Assembly: GCA_016802295.1 (NCBI GenBank)
Contig: JAESIW010000178.1
Location: forward strand, 1-51,408
Reading direction: 5' to 3'
Source: Brachionus rotundiformis
Lineage: Eukaryota; Rotifera; Eurotatoria; Ploima; Brachionidae
DNA: 51,408 nucleotides
Shown here piece after piece: positions 42,640-51,408 of the stretch. Each line of letters opens with the position of its first letter. Within the stretch, counting starts at the first letter, position 1. The translations under genes were made by a program, and so were the position numbers. The notes below the pieces were generated by a model that searched no databases, was not told where the DNA came from, and was given only the letters and a program-made list of their open reading frames with translations.

Positions 42640-43148
42640 ATTGCACAAACTCTGCCTTATTTAGAAAAAAACCTATAATTAAATTGGGAAAGAGTTATTA
42701 TTTGACAATATTTAAATTGTTTAAGTTCAAATTTGAAGTTAATAACTTTAACGATATAAATAACTTCTTAGAAAAGTATGGCCTATATGCATTTCAACAT
42801 TGAATATTAGATAGAATGTTATCTTTTGCTTATAAAACACTATTCTTTCATAACTCTCCTGATAATCTAAGGCAGAATTTAAAGAAAAATGACTCAAGAT
42901 ATTTGAAATATTATTTAAGGAACAGTGAGAATCTGATTGAACCAACATCTAAATCAGTAAATGGTGAAAAAACTTTTGGATTTTTCTACTCAAGACTTAT
43001 AAATTGCTTTGTGATCAAGAGATCAATGTTGAAATTTACAACATTTAAGCATTCAATTTTTAACAATATTAATCTAATTTTCTCAGATTTTGTAAAAAAA
43101 TTCAAAAAATTTAATTTAAATACTTCAATGTTTTATTATTTTAAATAA
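42640..43148 (+). pseudogene. Non-LTR retrotransposon C-terminal relic
   Basis: The open frame 42816-43148 reads MLSFAYKTLFFHN, KYYLRNSENLIEPTSKSVNG and EKTFGFFYSRLINCF. This matches the tail of many jockey/CR1-type LINE proteins, which end in a (Y)LRxN...L..P....G...F.y...x.(W/I)N pattern. Upstream, broken pieces (LRNIAQTLPYLEKN, then FKFEVNNFNDINNFLEKYGL) belong to the same decayed frame. There is no catalytic core. Confidence 0.4.
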
Positions 43149-43638
43149 TTATATAAACAATTAATTTTTAATTTGTAAAACTTATTTTATTTAAATAAAT
43201 GGAGTGTTAATCGGTCTTTATGACATGGGCACTAGCCTGTTGATTAACCTTGAAATTGATTCTTCAAATTGATTTATTTTTTATTTTATTAAAAATATAA
43301 TTTTGTGTTGCCCCTGGGTTTGTCCGAATGGCTTTTGCCTTCATTTAAACCCTATTGCTATCGAAAAAATGATAAAAAATATTCGAGTTTGTCTTCACAG
43401 TTAGTCTCCAAGGAATTAGTCTTCATAAAATTAGAGAATAAAATTTAAGTCTAAGTAAAGACTTAAAAAAAAATTTTAAGTTAAAGTCTGATTTTGACTT
43501 AATGTCTTTTTACTTCTTAGACTACTTAATGAGTACTGACGAGGTTTCGAATCTAGATTTAAAGATTTTAAGATTAAAATAAATTTGAATCATTTAAAAA
43601 TTATTTTAATTAAAATAAAAAAATTAAATTTAATTTCA
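43149..43638. other. Spacer, no gene seen
   Basis: 3' flank of the retroelement-like relic and the minus-strand WD40 gene. It holds the 16-base copy of AAGGAATTAGTCTTCA at 43410-43425 and many GTCTTTA/AAGTCTGA-like short repeats around 43430-43520. No coding frame. Confidence 0.4.
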
Positions 43639-44455
43639 TTATTTATTTAATAAAAATTCACAAAATGTTACAACCTTTTTTTTTGGGTAAATCTTTTCTC
43701 TAAAATCGAAAAGTATCTGTTCATTTGACCAGATTTGAATTTTGCCTGTTTGAGAACCAGTTACCAATTTTCCTGATTGCAATATTCTAAAACATGACCA
43801 TCTATCGTTTGTTTCACTTGAAATAGAAAGCATACATGTTGCTGTTTCAATATTCCAAAATTTTAACATACCATTCATATCCAAACTGACTATTTCTCCA
43901 TTTCTAGTCTCTTGTATATCAAAAATGACATTTTTATGACCAATAAAAGTTTTTAAGCACTCTCCTGTTTCTAGATCCCACAGTTTCAAAGTCATATCTT
44001 CGTTTCACTAACAAACATTGCTGAAGTACAGAGGTCACAAAACCTTTATGTCGAACAAAAGTTCTAATACATTCAAGAATTGATATTTTCCAATATTTTA
44101 TAGTGGCATCTCTAGATCCACTAAGCAAATAATCATCACCAACTACGCACACACGTATAACGCCATCAGTATGTCCAACCAAATGCTTTACATTAATGAT
44201 ATTACCTGGAAAAAAACTATCACAATGATAAATTTCAATAAAATTTGCTTCAATGAAAGATAGAATAATGTAGCTGTTTTCAATAAAAGCTAAAAAACTT
44301 AGATTCATATTAAAATAAGCTGGATAAAATAATTTGGAATTAACCATGTAAATTCCGATCTGACTTTTACCACTAGCCAAAACAATGTCTTTTTTATTAT
44401 TTAAAATAAAATAGATATAGTCGCCTATATAAACAATGAATTTATACGTATACAT
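43639..44455 (-). CDS. WD40 repeat protein, frameshifted
   Basis: Two overlapping minus-strand frames form one WD40 protein. The first (44455-43995) ends with repeats of the type VKHLVGHTDGVIRVCVVGDD, LLSGSRDATIKYWKI and VRHKGFVTSVLQQ. The second (43995-43639) continues with MTLKLWDLETGECLKTFIGH, LDMNGMLKFWNIETATCML and KLVTGSQTGKIQIWS. At least four blades show GH and W-x dipeptides in their usual places. The join needs a change of two bases lost (or one gained) near 43998. A full propeller needs about seven blades, so more exons may lie beyond 44455. WD40 propellers are protein-binding scaffolds; no partner can be named. It is either a recent pseudogene or an assembly error. Confidence 0.75.
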
Positions 44456-44702
44456 ATGTTTTATAAATTAAAATTTTAAGTTGCTAAATATAACAGAGAG
44501 AAAAATTCGAAAAAAAAAACTTTTTCGAGAAAAAAATCAGGAATTTTATTTATTTATTTATTTGTTTTTCTAATTAGTTTTTCAGTTTTATTTTTCTATG
44601 TATTTTTTTCCATATAAAATTTCGATATTTTTTTTGTCTTTTTTCTATGAAGATTTTTGCGAAATTTACCATGCCACCTTTTAAAATAGAAATCTTAAAA
44701 AT

Positions 44703-45078
44703 TTAAATATTTTGAGTTTGATCAAGTCTTTTTCGTTCTTTTAATTTTCTCTTCCACTCTTGATCAGTCTTTCTCAAAACCTTGTATTTAATAACTATTT
44801 TGGTGTCCTCAAGAGTTTTTTCAAATTAAGCACAGCTAATTTCTTCAATTGATTTTTTAATTCAACCAAAAAATTAAATGTTTTTCTTAATCTGAACGAC
44901 TGGCCTCAAGACTCCGAACAGACTTTAGTTCTCATTAGCTTCTTTGGGTTGATTCCAGCAATTGCGGCGGTGTTGTTGGTCGCACTTTTGAACTTACAAT
45001 ATTATTATTCTGATCAGGAATAAAATATTTATTCATAGTGTTGTAAGATTGTGAACAGATAGATGAGCTATCATTCAT
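44703..45078 (-). CDS. Possible small gene or fragment, unknown
   Basis: From ATG at 45078 the minus strand reads MNDSSSICSQSYNTMNKYF and VRPTTPPQLLESTQRS, stopping near 44937. In other frames it continues with a basic helix (SFRLRKTFNFLVELKNQL) and then KYKVLRKTDQEWKRKLKERK, ending in TAA at 44703. Charged coding-like composition contrasts with the flanks. The frame changes could mean short introns or decay. No domain recognised. Confidence 0.3.
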
Positions 45079-45419
45079 TATTTTTGTCGATTGCTTGCGC
45101 AAAAGTCAGAAAAAAAGTAATCTTTAATTTTTTCATATTTTTTCAATAAACCTATTCAAACTTCGATATGAAATGTTTTTTGATACAAATATGTAACAAA
45201 TATTTTTTTTAGTCTCAAATAAGAAAATAATTTCAAGTTAATATTGCAAGCATTTTTGGGTTGTCCCTAAAAGGCGGAATGCGGAAAACGGAATTCCGCT
45301 GGCCAAATTCCGCTAAATTTTTTCTAAAAAATTCTGCAAAATTACCATATTAGTAGATTTTTAAATTCCAGCAGAATTTGTCTAGCGGAATAAAAAAAAT
45401 TAAATTTATTTTTGCAAAA

Positions 45420-45600
45420 AATTTCTGCATGCAGAATTATGCACAGCATTCAGATATGGTTTAACATACACATGATAATACGTCTCTGCATTAAATTTTA
45501 TCATTTCAAGCATTATTAAAAATTTTTTTATAAGATAAATTTTGAGCATAAGCATAAAATTTTTGATCAGTAACTTAAATTTGCCTTATTTTAGGTAAAA
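45420..45600. repeat. Partial copy of the GCAAATTGAAG-family element
   Basis: In reverse complement this matches the left two thirds of the element at 39246-39583 almost base for base (TTACTGATCAAAAATTTTAT, GCTCAAAATTTATCTTATAA, ATTTAATGCAGAGAC, CATATCTGAATGCTGTGCAT). Immediately left, at 45270-45400, lies a GC-richer block with inverted AATTCCGCT/AGCGGAATT motifs, a different repeat. Confidence 0.65.
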
Positions 45601-46329
45601 CAATGCAATAAAGTTAATTTTAACACTGGATGCATGCTAATGTTGATTTTTTTTTTAATTTAAGTTTCAAGTTACTTGAGACTCTTACGATCTGAGACGA
45701 ATACTGATTAATTTTTATTGTTGAAAAAAATATAAACTATATCGGTTTTTAATAGACAAAAGCACTATAATATAAAACAATTATATAATATTATGTTTTA
45801 AGTCATTTATTAAAAGGAATAAACATTAACATTTAAAATTAAAATTATCGGATGTTTCAATTCTTTTGTCATAAACTTATTAATTTTATATTTTTTTTTT
45901 ATTTTTTTTATTTTTTTAACATCGTCTACAAGGCGTCATGAAATAAATAAATAAATAAAATATTTTGGAAAATTATAAAATGAATTTTATTTTTCGAAGG
46001 CAAAACAGCAGTATTCCAACATTTCAATTATTTCTTATTTTAGTGTAATTATATAGAATTATTGGATATTTGAGAAATCGAGTTAATTTAGATACAAGCT
46101 GAGCTAAATTCTAAATTTATGCTTTTGTGCTATCTGAGTCGATAATTCTTGATATTTAAAATATGATTTTTAGTTAACTTTTTATTTGAATAAATCCATA
46201 ATTATTAACTATTAGTTCCTCATTTTTTTTTTTATTGTCAAGTTAAGTATCGAAAATACAATAAAAGAAATTAGATTAATGATTTAATTAATTTTACAAT
46301 ACTTGTTTTTAATTGTTAAAGATTTGATT
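45601..46329. other. AT-rich spacer, no gene seen
   Basis: Homopolymer-rich; no coding frame or clear repeat. It ends where the first copy of the flanking gene fragment begins. Confidence 0.4.
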
Positions 46330-46480
46330 TAATTAATGCCTGTTGACCATCTTTTGGAACTGATAAATCTAAAATACTAATTATAGAATAATAATTCAAA
46401 CAATTGGGCGCCTTTTCAAACCTTTTTGAGGTGAAAAATGCAAAAATTGGTGTATTTTTACTGCATTTTATTAATTTACA
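46330..46480 (-). pseudogene. Left copy of flanking gene fragment (C-terminus)
   Basis: The minus strand reads CSKNTPIFAFFTSKRFEKAP, then LSVPKDGQQALIKSNL and a stop, open without breaks for about 45 codons. It is homologous to the C-terminus of the frame at 51229-50942 (PIFTFFTSKRLEKAPNYLNN, SSVPKDGQQALFKSK). Homology breaks off at the left end of the candidate transposon at about 46480. The family is unknown to me. Confidence 0.55.
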
Positions 46481-46780
46481 AGAAATAAGTTGACAGTTTT
46501 TTGAGCACTGTGCAAGCAGCTCTAGAGCATGCTCTAAAACATTAATTCTATTTCTTGCGCATGCGCAAGCGTTTTCAGTAAGTTATCCCAAAAATTAACA
46601 TAATTAATTATAAAAATAAATTCTACATAAAGAGCATCCCCTTTTCTAATTTTATACATATGTAAATTGTACATTCTATTGCCATATATTAAAAAAAATA
46701 TTCTTTGATTTAGGAGTATTTGAATTTAACTGTCGTATACTATAACTGTCGGATTTACTTCAGATATTTTTTCTAAAATG

Positions 46781-48586
46781 TCATATTCAAAAAATATGAA
46801 AATTCAATGCCTTAACAATACTCGGGTATGGCGAGAGGGCATGATAATTGACGTCAAGGAAAATAAGTTTAGGATACATTTAAAATTTCACTAGCAAATT
46901 CGACTCTAATTATTCCATAGGTTTTTTTTTTAAAAATATTTTCGTAATTGTAACTTATTCACGTTTTTATACGAAATGCTCCGCAAATGCGTTGAAGAGA
47001 GGAAAATTCCTCGTAATACGTTGCACGTTCCTTCTCTCCAACTCAAAAACTTAATTATGGGTGTTTCTATTAAGATTAACAATGATCAAAATTTAGAAAC
47101 AGAGGGTAAGAATACAAAAAATGATTTTTAAAAAAGACTGATTTCATTTTCAAAGGAACTCTAATACAGAATGACCCTTTTAATTGTCTTGTTAAAATCA
47201 AAGAAATCGGATGTTGCGATGTCAGTTATGAAAAAATATTAAGTACTAGTAAGGATGTGAAGAAACGAAAAATATGAGTATTTTTAATAAAAGAATAACG
47301 AGTTTTTATCAAGCAAACTTTTGAAATTTTTATACTTTTATACTAAAATAAATGTTTTAGATTATTTTAATCAATTCTTATAAAGACTCCCGACAGAAAG
47401 CAAAAAAAAGCAAAAGGAAAAATATTGTCAGCTCGAGTTCTTTGAACCAAATTTTTAACGCTTTAGGAGGAATAAATTCCGAGGTAAATTTTATAAATTT
47501 CTTATATTGACTTCAAAATGAAAATCCTCTAAAGATTCAAATACATGCCGAATTTGATTCCATTATTGATAAAAGTAATAAAGTTGAAGCTGAAGGAACA
47601 AAAGAAGGGAAACAAAATGCTAAAAATAAGTGCGACTTAAAAGTATTTGAGCTCGAAGAATTGAGAAAACTTCAACTTTAAATTTTGTTATTAGATTAAT
47701 GACACATTAAACAAATTAGCTAATTCCTTTATTAAATTAGTTGATCATCATATGAAAAAAATGAACAATTATCAGAAACATGTCAAATGCCCATCTCGAC
47801 AAAAAGAGATAAAAATGAATCAAATGAAGCTAAAACCATACAAAATTTATTGTCAAACGAATCCCTGCATGTTATAGAAACCAGAAATAGTGAAAACATA
47901 CATCTTTCTCCGGAAGTTGGTTTTTTTTAAAGATCCTTCTGTTGATTTTATAATAAAAGATGTAGTTTCAAATGGACCCGAAATATCAAATCCTTATGAT
48001 AAAATACAATCTGATTTTCCATCTTCATCAATTCCTTTTGCTATTCAAGATTCAAATGATTATAATGTGCCCTCTACTTTAAGCGTTGCGTAAGCAGACA
48101 ACTTTCGTCCAATTATTCAATTACAACCTCCTAGTAGTTATCTTAGTCCTAAAATGGTTTCAAAAATACTAAACTTTTTCTCATAAATACTCCTAATATT
48201 AATACACCTAATGCACTCAAAACAAAATCTAGAAAACTTAATCATACAAATACCAATAATTTAACACCGCTAATAATTGAATCTAATCATGGCATGATTA
48301 AGTATTAAACCAAACAGAAATAAAAGAAATATTAAGAAAAAATAAAGATCCACATCTTTTTGCAGCATCAATTTTAGAAAAAATATTCAGTAAAAAAGAA
48401 TTGGAAAACTGTACTGTTTATGGCAGAGGTTTAGTGAATAAGGGTTCACTTGATCCCCTTAAAATTAAATACATCCAAAATTTATGTGAAAATTTGTTTA
48501 ATATGAATGGGCTTAATGACGAAAAAATGTGGGCTCACTGTGTTGTTAATATGAACCGTAAAATTCGAAAGATCACTGCTCATTAA
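46781..48586 (+). pseudogene. Tudor-like plus BEN-domain protein, multi-exon, decayed
   Basis: Pieces in order: MSYSKNMKIQCLNN and VWREGMIIDVKENKFRIHLK (46781-46890), a short beta-rich Tudor-like start; MLRKCVEERKIPRNTLHVPS and IKINNDQNLETE (46976-47105), ending at a G/GTAAG donor; a 50-bp phase-1 intron to 47155; then TLIQNDPFNCLVKIKEIG and more acidic linker exons (47450-48300); finally the BEN domain, DPHLFAASILEKIFSKKELE, LDPLKIKYIQNLCENLF and MWAHCVVNMNRKIR, ending at TAA 48584-48586. BEN domains bind DNA or chromatin. The linker has several stops and frame changes (one TAA after TLSVA at 48091-48093), so the gene looks dead or badly assembled. Only the last 61 codons form an ATG-to-stop frame. 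It converges on the transposase at 50.6-49.0 kb, which suggests cargo or co-mobilisation. Confidence 0.65.
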
Positions 48587-49005
48587 AATGTAAATACACC
48601 ATAATCATCTAAAAATTTTTGTTTTTCATTTTCTTAATTTAATACTGTTTTCAAGATTGTATTAGGTAAATTTTGTTGTTAATTGTATTTTGTTTTTTTT
48701 ATTATTTGCTAGACAATAAGACAAAGCATCGAAATCGAAATAAAAATAAGAAAACTTTAATTTTTTAATTTCAATTATCTTAATCTATACTATAACTCCA
48801 AAAATAATTTTTAAAAAAAATAAATTAAACAAATCAATTTTTAATTAATAACTGCATCGAAAAATAAAATTATTTTCTCATCTTTTTATCTGTTTTTGAA
48901 ATTTATTTTTTCTGTCAAAAAAATAATTAAAAGAAAAACATTAACAAATTAAACAGCTTTATTCAAAATCGGATTTAAATATTACATTTTTTAAAACAAA
49001 AAATT

Positions 49006-50565
49006 TTAATAACCAGTTGCTTTACCATCGTTTAAAATTCCATGTGGAATGACTTTATTTACATGGCATATATATCTAGGACACTTTTCTGGAGTTAATT
49101 CTTCTTTCCAAAATTAACCAATTAAACGAATGAACTCAGTTTTACTCTTTGGTTTATTATGCCGAATAAATGTTTTGAGTTCGTGCCATACAAGTTCAAT
49201 CGGATTTAAATCCTAATACAAAAAATTAAAAATATAAATAAAAAACCTTATTTTGCGATTCTACTGGACTTTGTGCTGGCGTTGGCCAATTGTTTATTTT
49301 TTTAGATTCGAGCCACTTCTTGGTCTCAGAAGAGGTATGTTTCTTGTCGTTGTCCATTATTAAACAGTGACCATCAGGGAAGGCCTTTCTATATTAAGGA
49401 AAAATAAATGGGCATTGTGAATTTTAGAACAAAAAACAAAAACAAAAATTTTGAATTTGAACAACTTTTTTTCTGTGGGTCGAGAACTTGTTGTGAAAAT
49501 TGTATCAGCTGATACAAAGCGTGTATCAGCCGAATTTCCTCTCTGCAAAAACTTTGTAACTCTGCAGAAAGAAATTTTGAGTGATACACGCTTTGTATCA
49601 GCTGATACAATTTTCGGAACAAGTTCTCGACCAACAGAAAAAAAGTTGCTCAAATTCAAAATTTTTGTTTTTGTTTTTTGTTCTAAAATTCACTATGTCA
49701 ATAAATGTTTAACCACATAAATATAAATTAATATTTATTTTACTTAATGAACGGTAAAAGATTTCTTTCTAATATTCAAATAAAATCAGAACTCCGCGTT
49801 TTGCCATTAAAAATACAAATAGGAGTGGCTCCTCAGAATGAAATTCCACCCCTCAAAAGAAGCTTTTTAATTGATTAAAAATACTTTAAAATGATAAATT
49901 TTAATATATACTTTCAGAGGATGTTTGGCTACAGGAGCTTTAAAATAACGACAAGTTTTTTTTTGCCATCAAAAAAAGATAAATTTTAAACAATTAAATA
50001 AAAGCAATATAAAATAAAACCTTTGTAAAGTATGTACTTCGAGTTCAATCAAAGATTCATCTATAAAAATACAATCCAAAAATTGATCTTTGGAAAGTAA
50101 GCAAAATTGAGCATAAAGACTCCTCTTAATGGCATTTATTTCGGACACAATTTGACAATATCTGAATTTAGAAACATTTAATAAAATATTTTATTTTTTA
50201 AAGCTGACCTCGTAGTTTTTCTTACCCAACTAATTTTTTTGGCTGCTCTAATCACTGTAGAAGATGAGACTTTTATTGAAAACTTTGAATTAATTTTCAA
50301 AACTAAATCTCAACAGAAATATCTCTATTATTTGAAATAGCATCTTCAAAAAATCATAATGTATTTGGCTAAAATAAGTCCGTCTATCAGTCCTTTTTTT
50401 GTCAACAACTGAACCTGTTTCATCATTATTTTCGCATATCTTTCTTACCGATTCATGACTAATAACTAAACCTTCATCATTAAGTTTTTGTGAAATTCCT
50501 CTGTAACTCAAGCGAGTATTTCTTAAAATAACAATACTGTGTCGAAATAAAATAGGCGCTCGCAT
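49006..50565 (-). pseudogene. Intron-containing Tc1 (DD34E) transposase, decayed
   Basis: Read leftward: a helix-turn-helix exon from ATG 50565 (YRGISQKLNDEGLVISHESV, then VRKICENND); KVSSSTVIRAAKKISWVRKT; RYCQIVSEINAIKRSLYAQF and FIDESLIELEVHTLQ (first catalytic Asp in FIDES); KAPVAKHPLK; GATPICIFNGKTRSSDFI and ILERNLLPFIK; AFPDGHCLIMDNDKKHTSSE (second Asp); and DLNPIELVWHELKTFIRHNK (catalytic Glu), ending at TAA 49006-49008. From the second Asp to the Glu I count 34 residues, the Tc1 signature. Exons are separated by short introns. Three nonsense codons (TGA before GATPI, TGA after SSDFI, TAA after FIRLIG) show it is dead. One intron carries the MITE at 49411-49699. It lies at the right of the candidate composite element. 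Confidence 0.8.
49411..49699. mobile_element. hAT-type MITE, 289 bp, 8-bp TSD
   Basis: The left end is GGCATTGTGAATTTTAGAAC and the right end is the complement of GACATAGTGAATTTTAGAAC. Pairing runs through nearly the whole element, including TGTATCAGCTGATACAAAGC. The flanks AATAAATG at 49403-49410 and 49700-49707 are identical. It sits in an intron of the Tc1 transposase. Open frames on both strands here are a by-product of the palindrome, not genes. Confidence 0.88.
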
Positions 50566-50777
50566 GATGATTAAAGCAACTTTGATCCTAGACTCTTTGA
50601 GAAAAAAAGAGAGATGAATTAATGATTTTATAGTACAAAAAAAAAGTTAATTGATTGAATTAATTGATTTAAAGTTCAGTTTTTGTTCGATTTTAAAAAA
50701 TTAACATTATTAATTCAAATATATTTTTTGCTCATGCACTTGCTCTTGAACATTTTTTTTGTTCTAGCGCAGCTCTT

Positions 50778-50928
50778 GAGCATGTGCTCGAGAAATTCTT
50801 AAGCAACCTAGCGCATCTGTAGAGCATGTGTTCAAGCGCTGCTTAAGGAGCCTACCGCATCTGTAGAGCATTTGCTCAAGCGCTGCTTAAGCAATCTAAT
50901 GCCGCTGTAGAGCATTTGCTTAAGCAGG
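50778..50928. repeat. 44-bp tandem repeat, about 3.4 units
   Basis: Units start at 50778, 50822, 50866 and 50910 (partial), each beginning GAGCAT and ending in a CTGTA-like 3' end, with AAGCGCTGCTTAAG inside. The period is exactly 44. It lies just inside the right inverted end of the candidate element, and a related block (GAGCACTGTGCAAGCAG, CTAGAGCATGCTCTA) lies just inside the left end, as expected for transposase-binding subterminal repeats. Confidence 0.8.
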
Positions 50929-50941
50929 CTGTCAACTTATT

Positions 50942-51229
50942 TCAGAAACGTACTGTAAAATATTGAATTTTTGATTTAAATAATGCCTGTTGACCATCTT
51001 TTGGAACTGATGAATCATAAATCCCAATTAAAGAGGAATTATTTAAATAATTGGGAGCCTTTTCAAGCCTTTTTGAGGTGAAAAATGTAAAAATTGGTAT
51101 ATTTTTAATACATTTAATCCGAAAAAGGTCCAAAATTGATTCTACATGGCTTTTTAATAAAAAAAATTTAAAAATTTTTTGGAATTTTTTGAAACCAAAA
51201 AATTGAGGGATTGGAGTCCGAGAACTCAA
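50942..51229 (-). CDS. Unknown protein C-terminus (right copy of flanking repeat)
   Basis: Open minus-strand frame of up to 95 residues; the best-supported part is residues 30-87 (ESILDLFRIKCIKNIPIFTF, KAPNYLNN, SSVPKDGQQALFKSK), because it has a homologue at 46480-46330 with the same frame kept. The N-terminal part may be intronic or run on from exons right of 51229. The last residues extend into the end of the neighbouring transposon. The family is unknown. Confidence 0.4.
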   Translation of the reverse strand: MSSRTPIPQFFGFKKFQKIFKFFLLKSHVESILDLFRIKCIKNIPIFTFFTSKRLEKAPNYLNNSSLIGIYDSSVPKDGQQALFKSKIQYFTVRF

Positions 51230-51408
51230 AATTAAAGCAAATAGAGTAACTTTACCATTTTTGAAATTTTAATTAAAGTCTAATTATTTTTTAGCGAAAA
51301 AACTAAAGAAAAATTTGTGTCTCAATAGTCTGTGAGGGCACAACTCGATTCTCAAATGTAATTTCTGTTTTTTTTTTTACAAATTTTTACTAAAGTGTTT
51401 AATTTTTA

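Larger units (their letters stand above)
46482..50955. mobile_element. Candidate composite Tc1-like element with BEN cargo
   Basis: The inverted 15-mer GAAATAAGTTGACAG (46482-46496) and CTGTCAACTTATTTC (50929-50943) bounds the block. The right end continues AGAAACGTACTG then TA; read inward that is a Tc1-style CAGTACGTTTCT terminus. The left end lacks those outer bases. Just inside both ends are GAGCA-TGC-AAGCAG subterminal motifs (a 44-bp tandem array on the right). Inside lie a plus-strand Tudor-like/BEN pseudogene and a converging minus-strand Tc1 transposase pseudogene. Whether both genes travelled as one unit is inference. Confidence 0.5.

Noticed and set aside
43530..43560. tRNA B-box-like GGTTTCGAATC
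   Set aside because: No matching A-box or cloverleaf could be folded around it.
49451..49720. Protein genes in the 49.4-49.7 kb palindrome
   Set aside because: Near-identical open frames on both strands (NNFFSVGRELV) arise from the inverted repeat of a MITE, not from coding.
50778..50928. CRISPR array
   Set aside because: Units are contiguous at 44 bp with no distinct spacers, in eukaryotic DNA at a transposon end.

Overview
The window is strongly AT-rich animal-type DNA. The evidence is protein families usual in invertebrates (TLDc/EF-hand, WD40, BEN), spliceosomal introns (many 40-110 bp with GTAAGT-like donors), and a dense load of metazoan transposons: Tc1/mariner, MULE, hAT-like MITEs, KDZ-like, Ty3/gypsy and a CR1/jockey-like LINE. 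A rotifer-like genome is my best guess, but nothing here proves it. The SecA-like motor is normally bacterial or plastid, but here it lies between spliceable introns and animal transposons, so bacterial contamination is unlikely.

Layout. (1) 1-3.1 kb: an intron-rich TLDc plus EF-hand gene on the minus strand. (2) 3.1-5.2 kb: AT-rich spacer with two inverted-repeat elements. (3) 5.5-7.9 kb: a minus-strand gene for a long coiled-coil protein. (4) 8-16.8 kb: a transposon graveyard holding a MULE transposase tail, a 332-bp fold-back element with 9-bp target duplication, a Tc1 relic, gypsy reverse-transcriptase and integrase relics, and a decayed LINE. (5) 17.0-38.7 kb, plus strand: the centrepiece, a run of very large reading frames. 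They can be joined by two phase-matched introns and three single-base frame changes into one candidate gene of roughly 5,700 codons. It reads coiled coil, glycine-rich collagen-like segment, membrane segments, coiled coil, long helical region, SecA-like DEAD motor with helicase C-lobe, TPR-like helices, hydrophobic segment, possible cysteine-protease-like region and deaminase-like tail. The tail is cut by an in-frame TAA. (6) 39.2-45.6 kb: broken genes and elements, including a coiled-coil gene split by a MULE-type MITE, a KDZ-like transposase relic, a LINE C-terminus and a frameshifted WD40 gene. (7) 46.3-51.2 kb: a candidate composite element with inverted ends, holding a Tudor-like/BEN-domain pseudogene and a converging, intron-containing Tc1 (DD34E) transposase pseudogene. 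One transposase intron carries a hAT-type MITE. Two direct copies of another gene fragment flank the element.

How the parts relate. The large plus-strand frames, the 5.5-7.9 kb coiled-coil gene and the MITE-split gene at 39.6-40.5 kb share helical, coiled-coil-rich composition and may belong to one gene neighbourhood. That link is inference. Single-base changes in homopolymers break several genes (A10 at 31265 and 34934, a short G run near 35962, an A run near 39690). Either the assembly has uncorrected indels or the SecA-like gene is decaying; raw reads would settle it.
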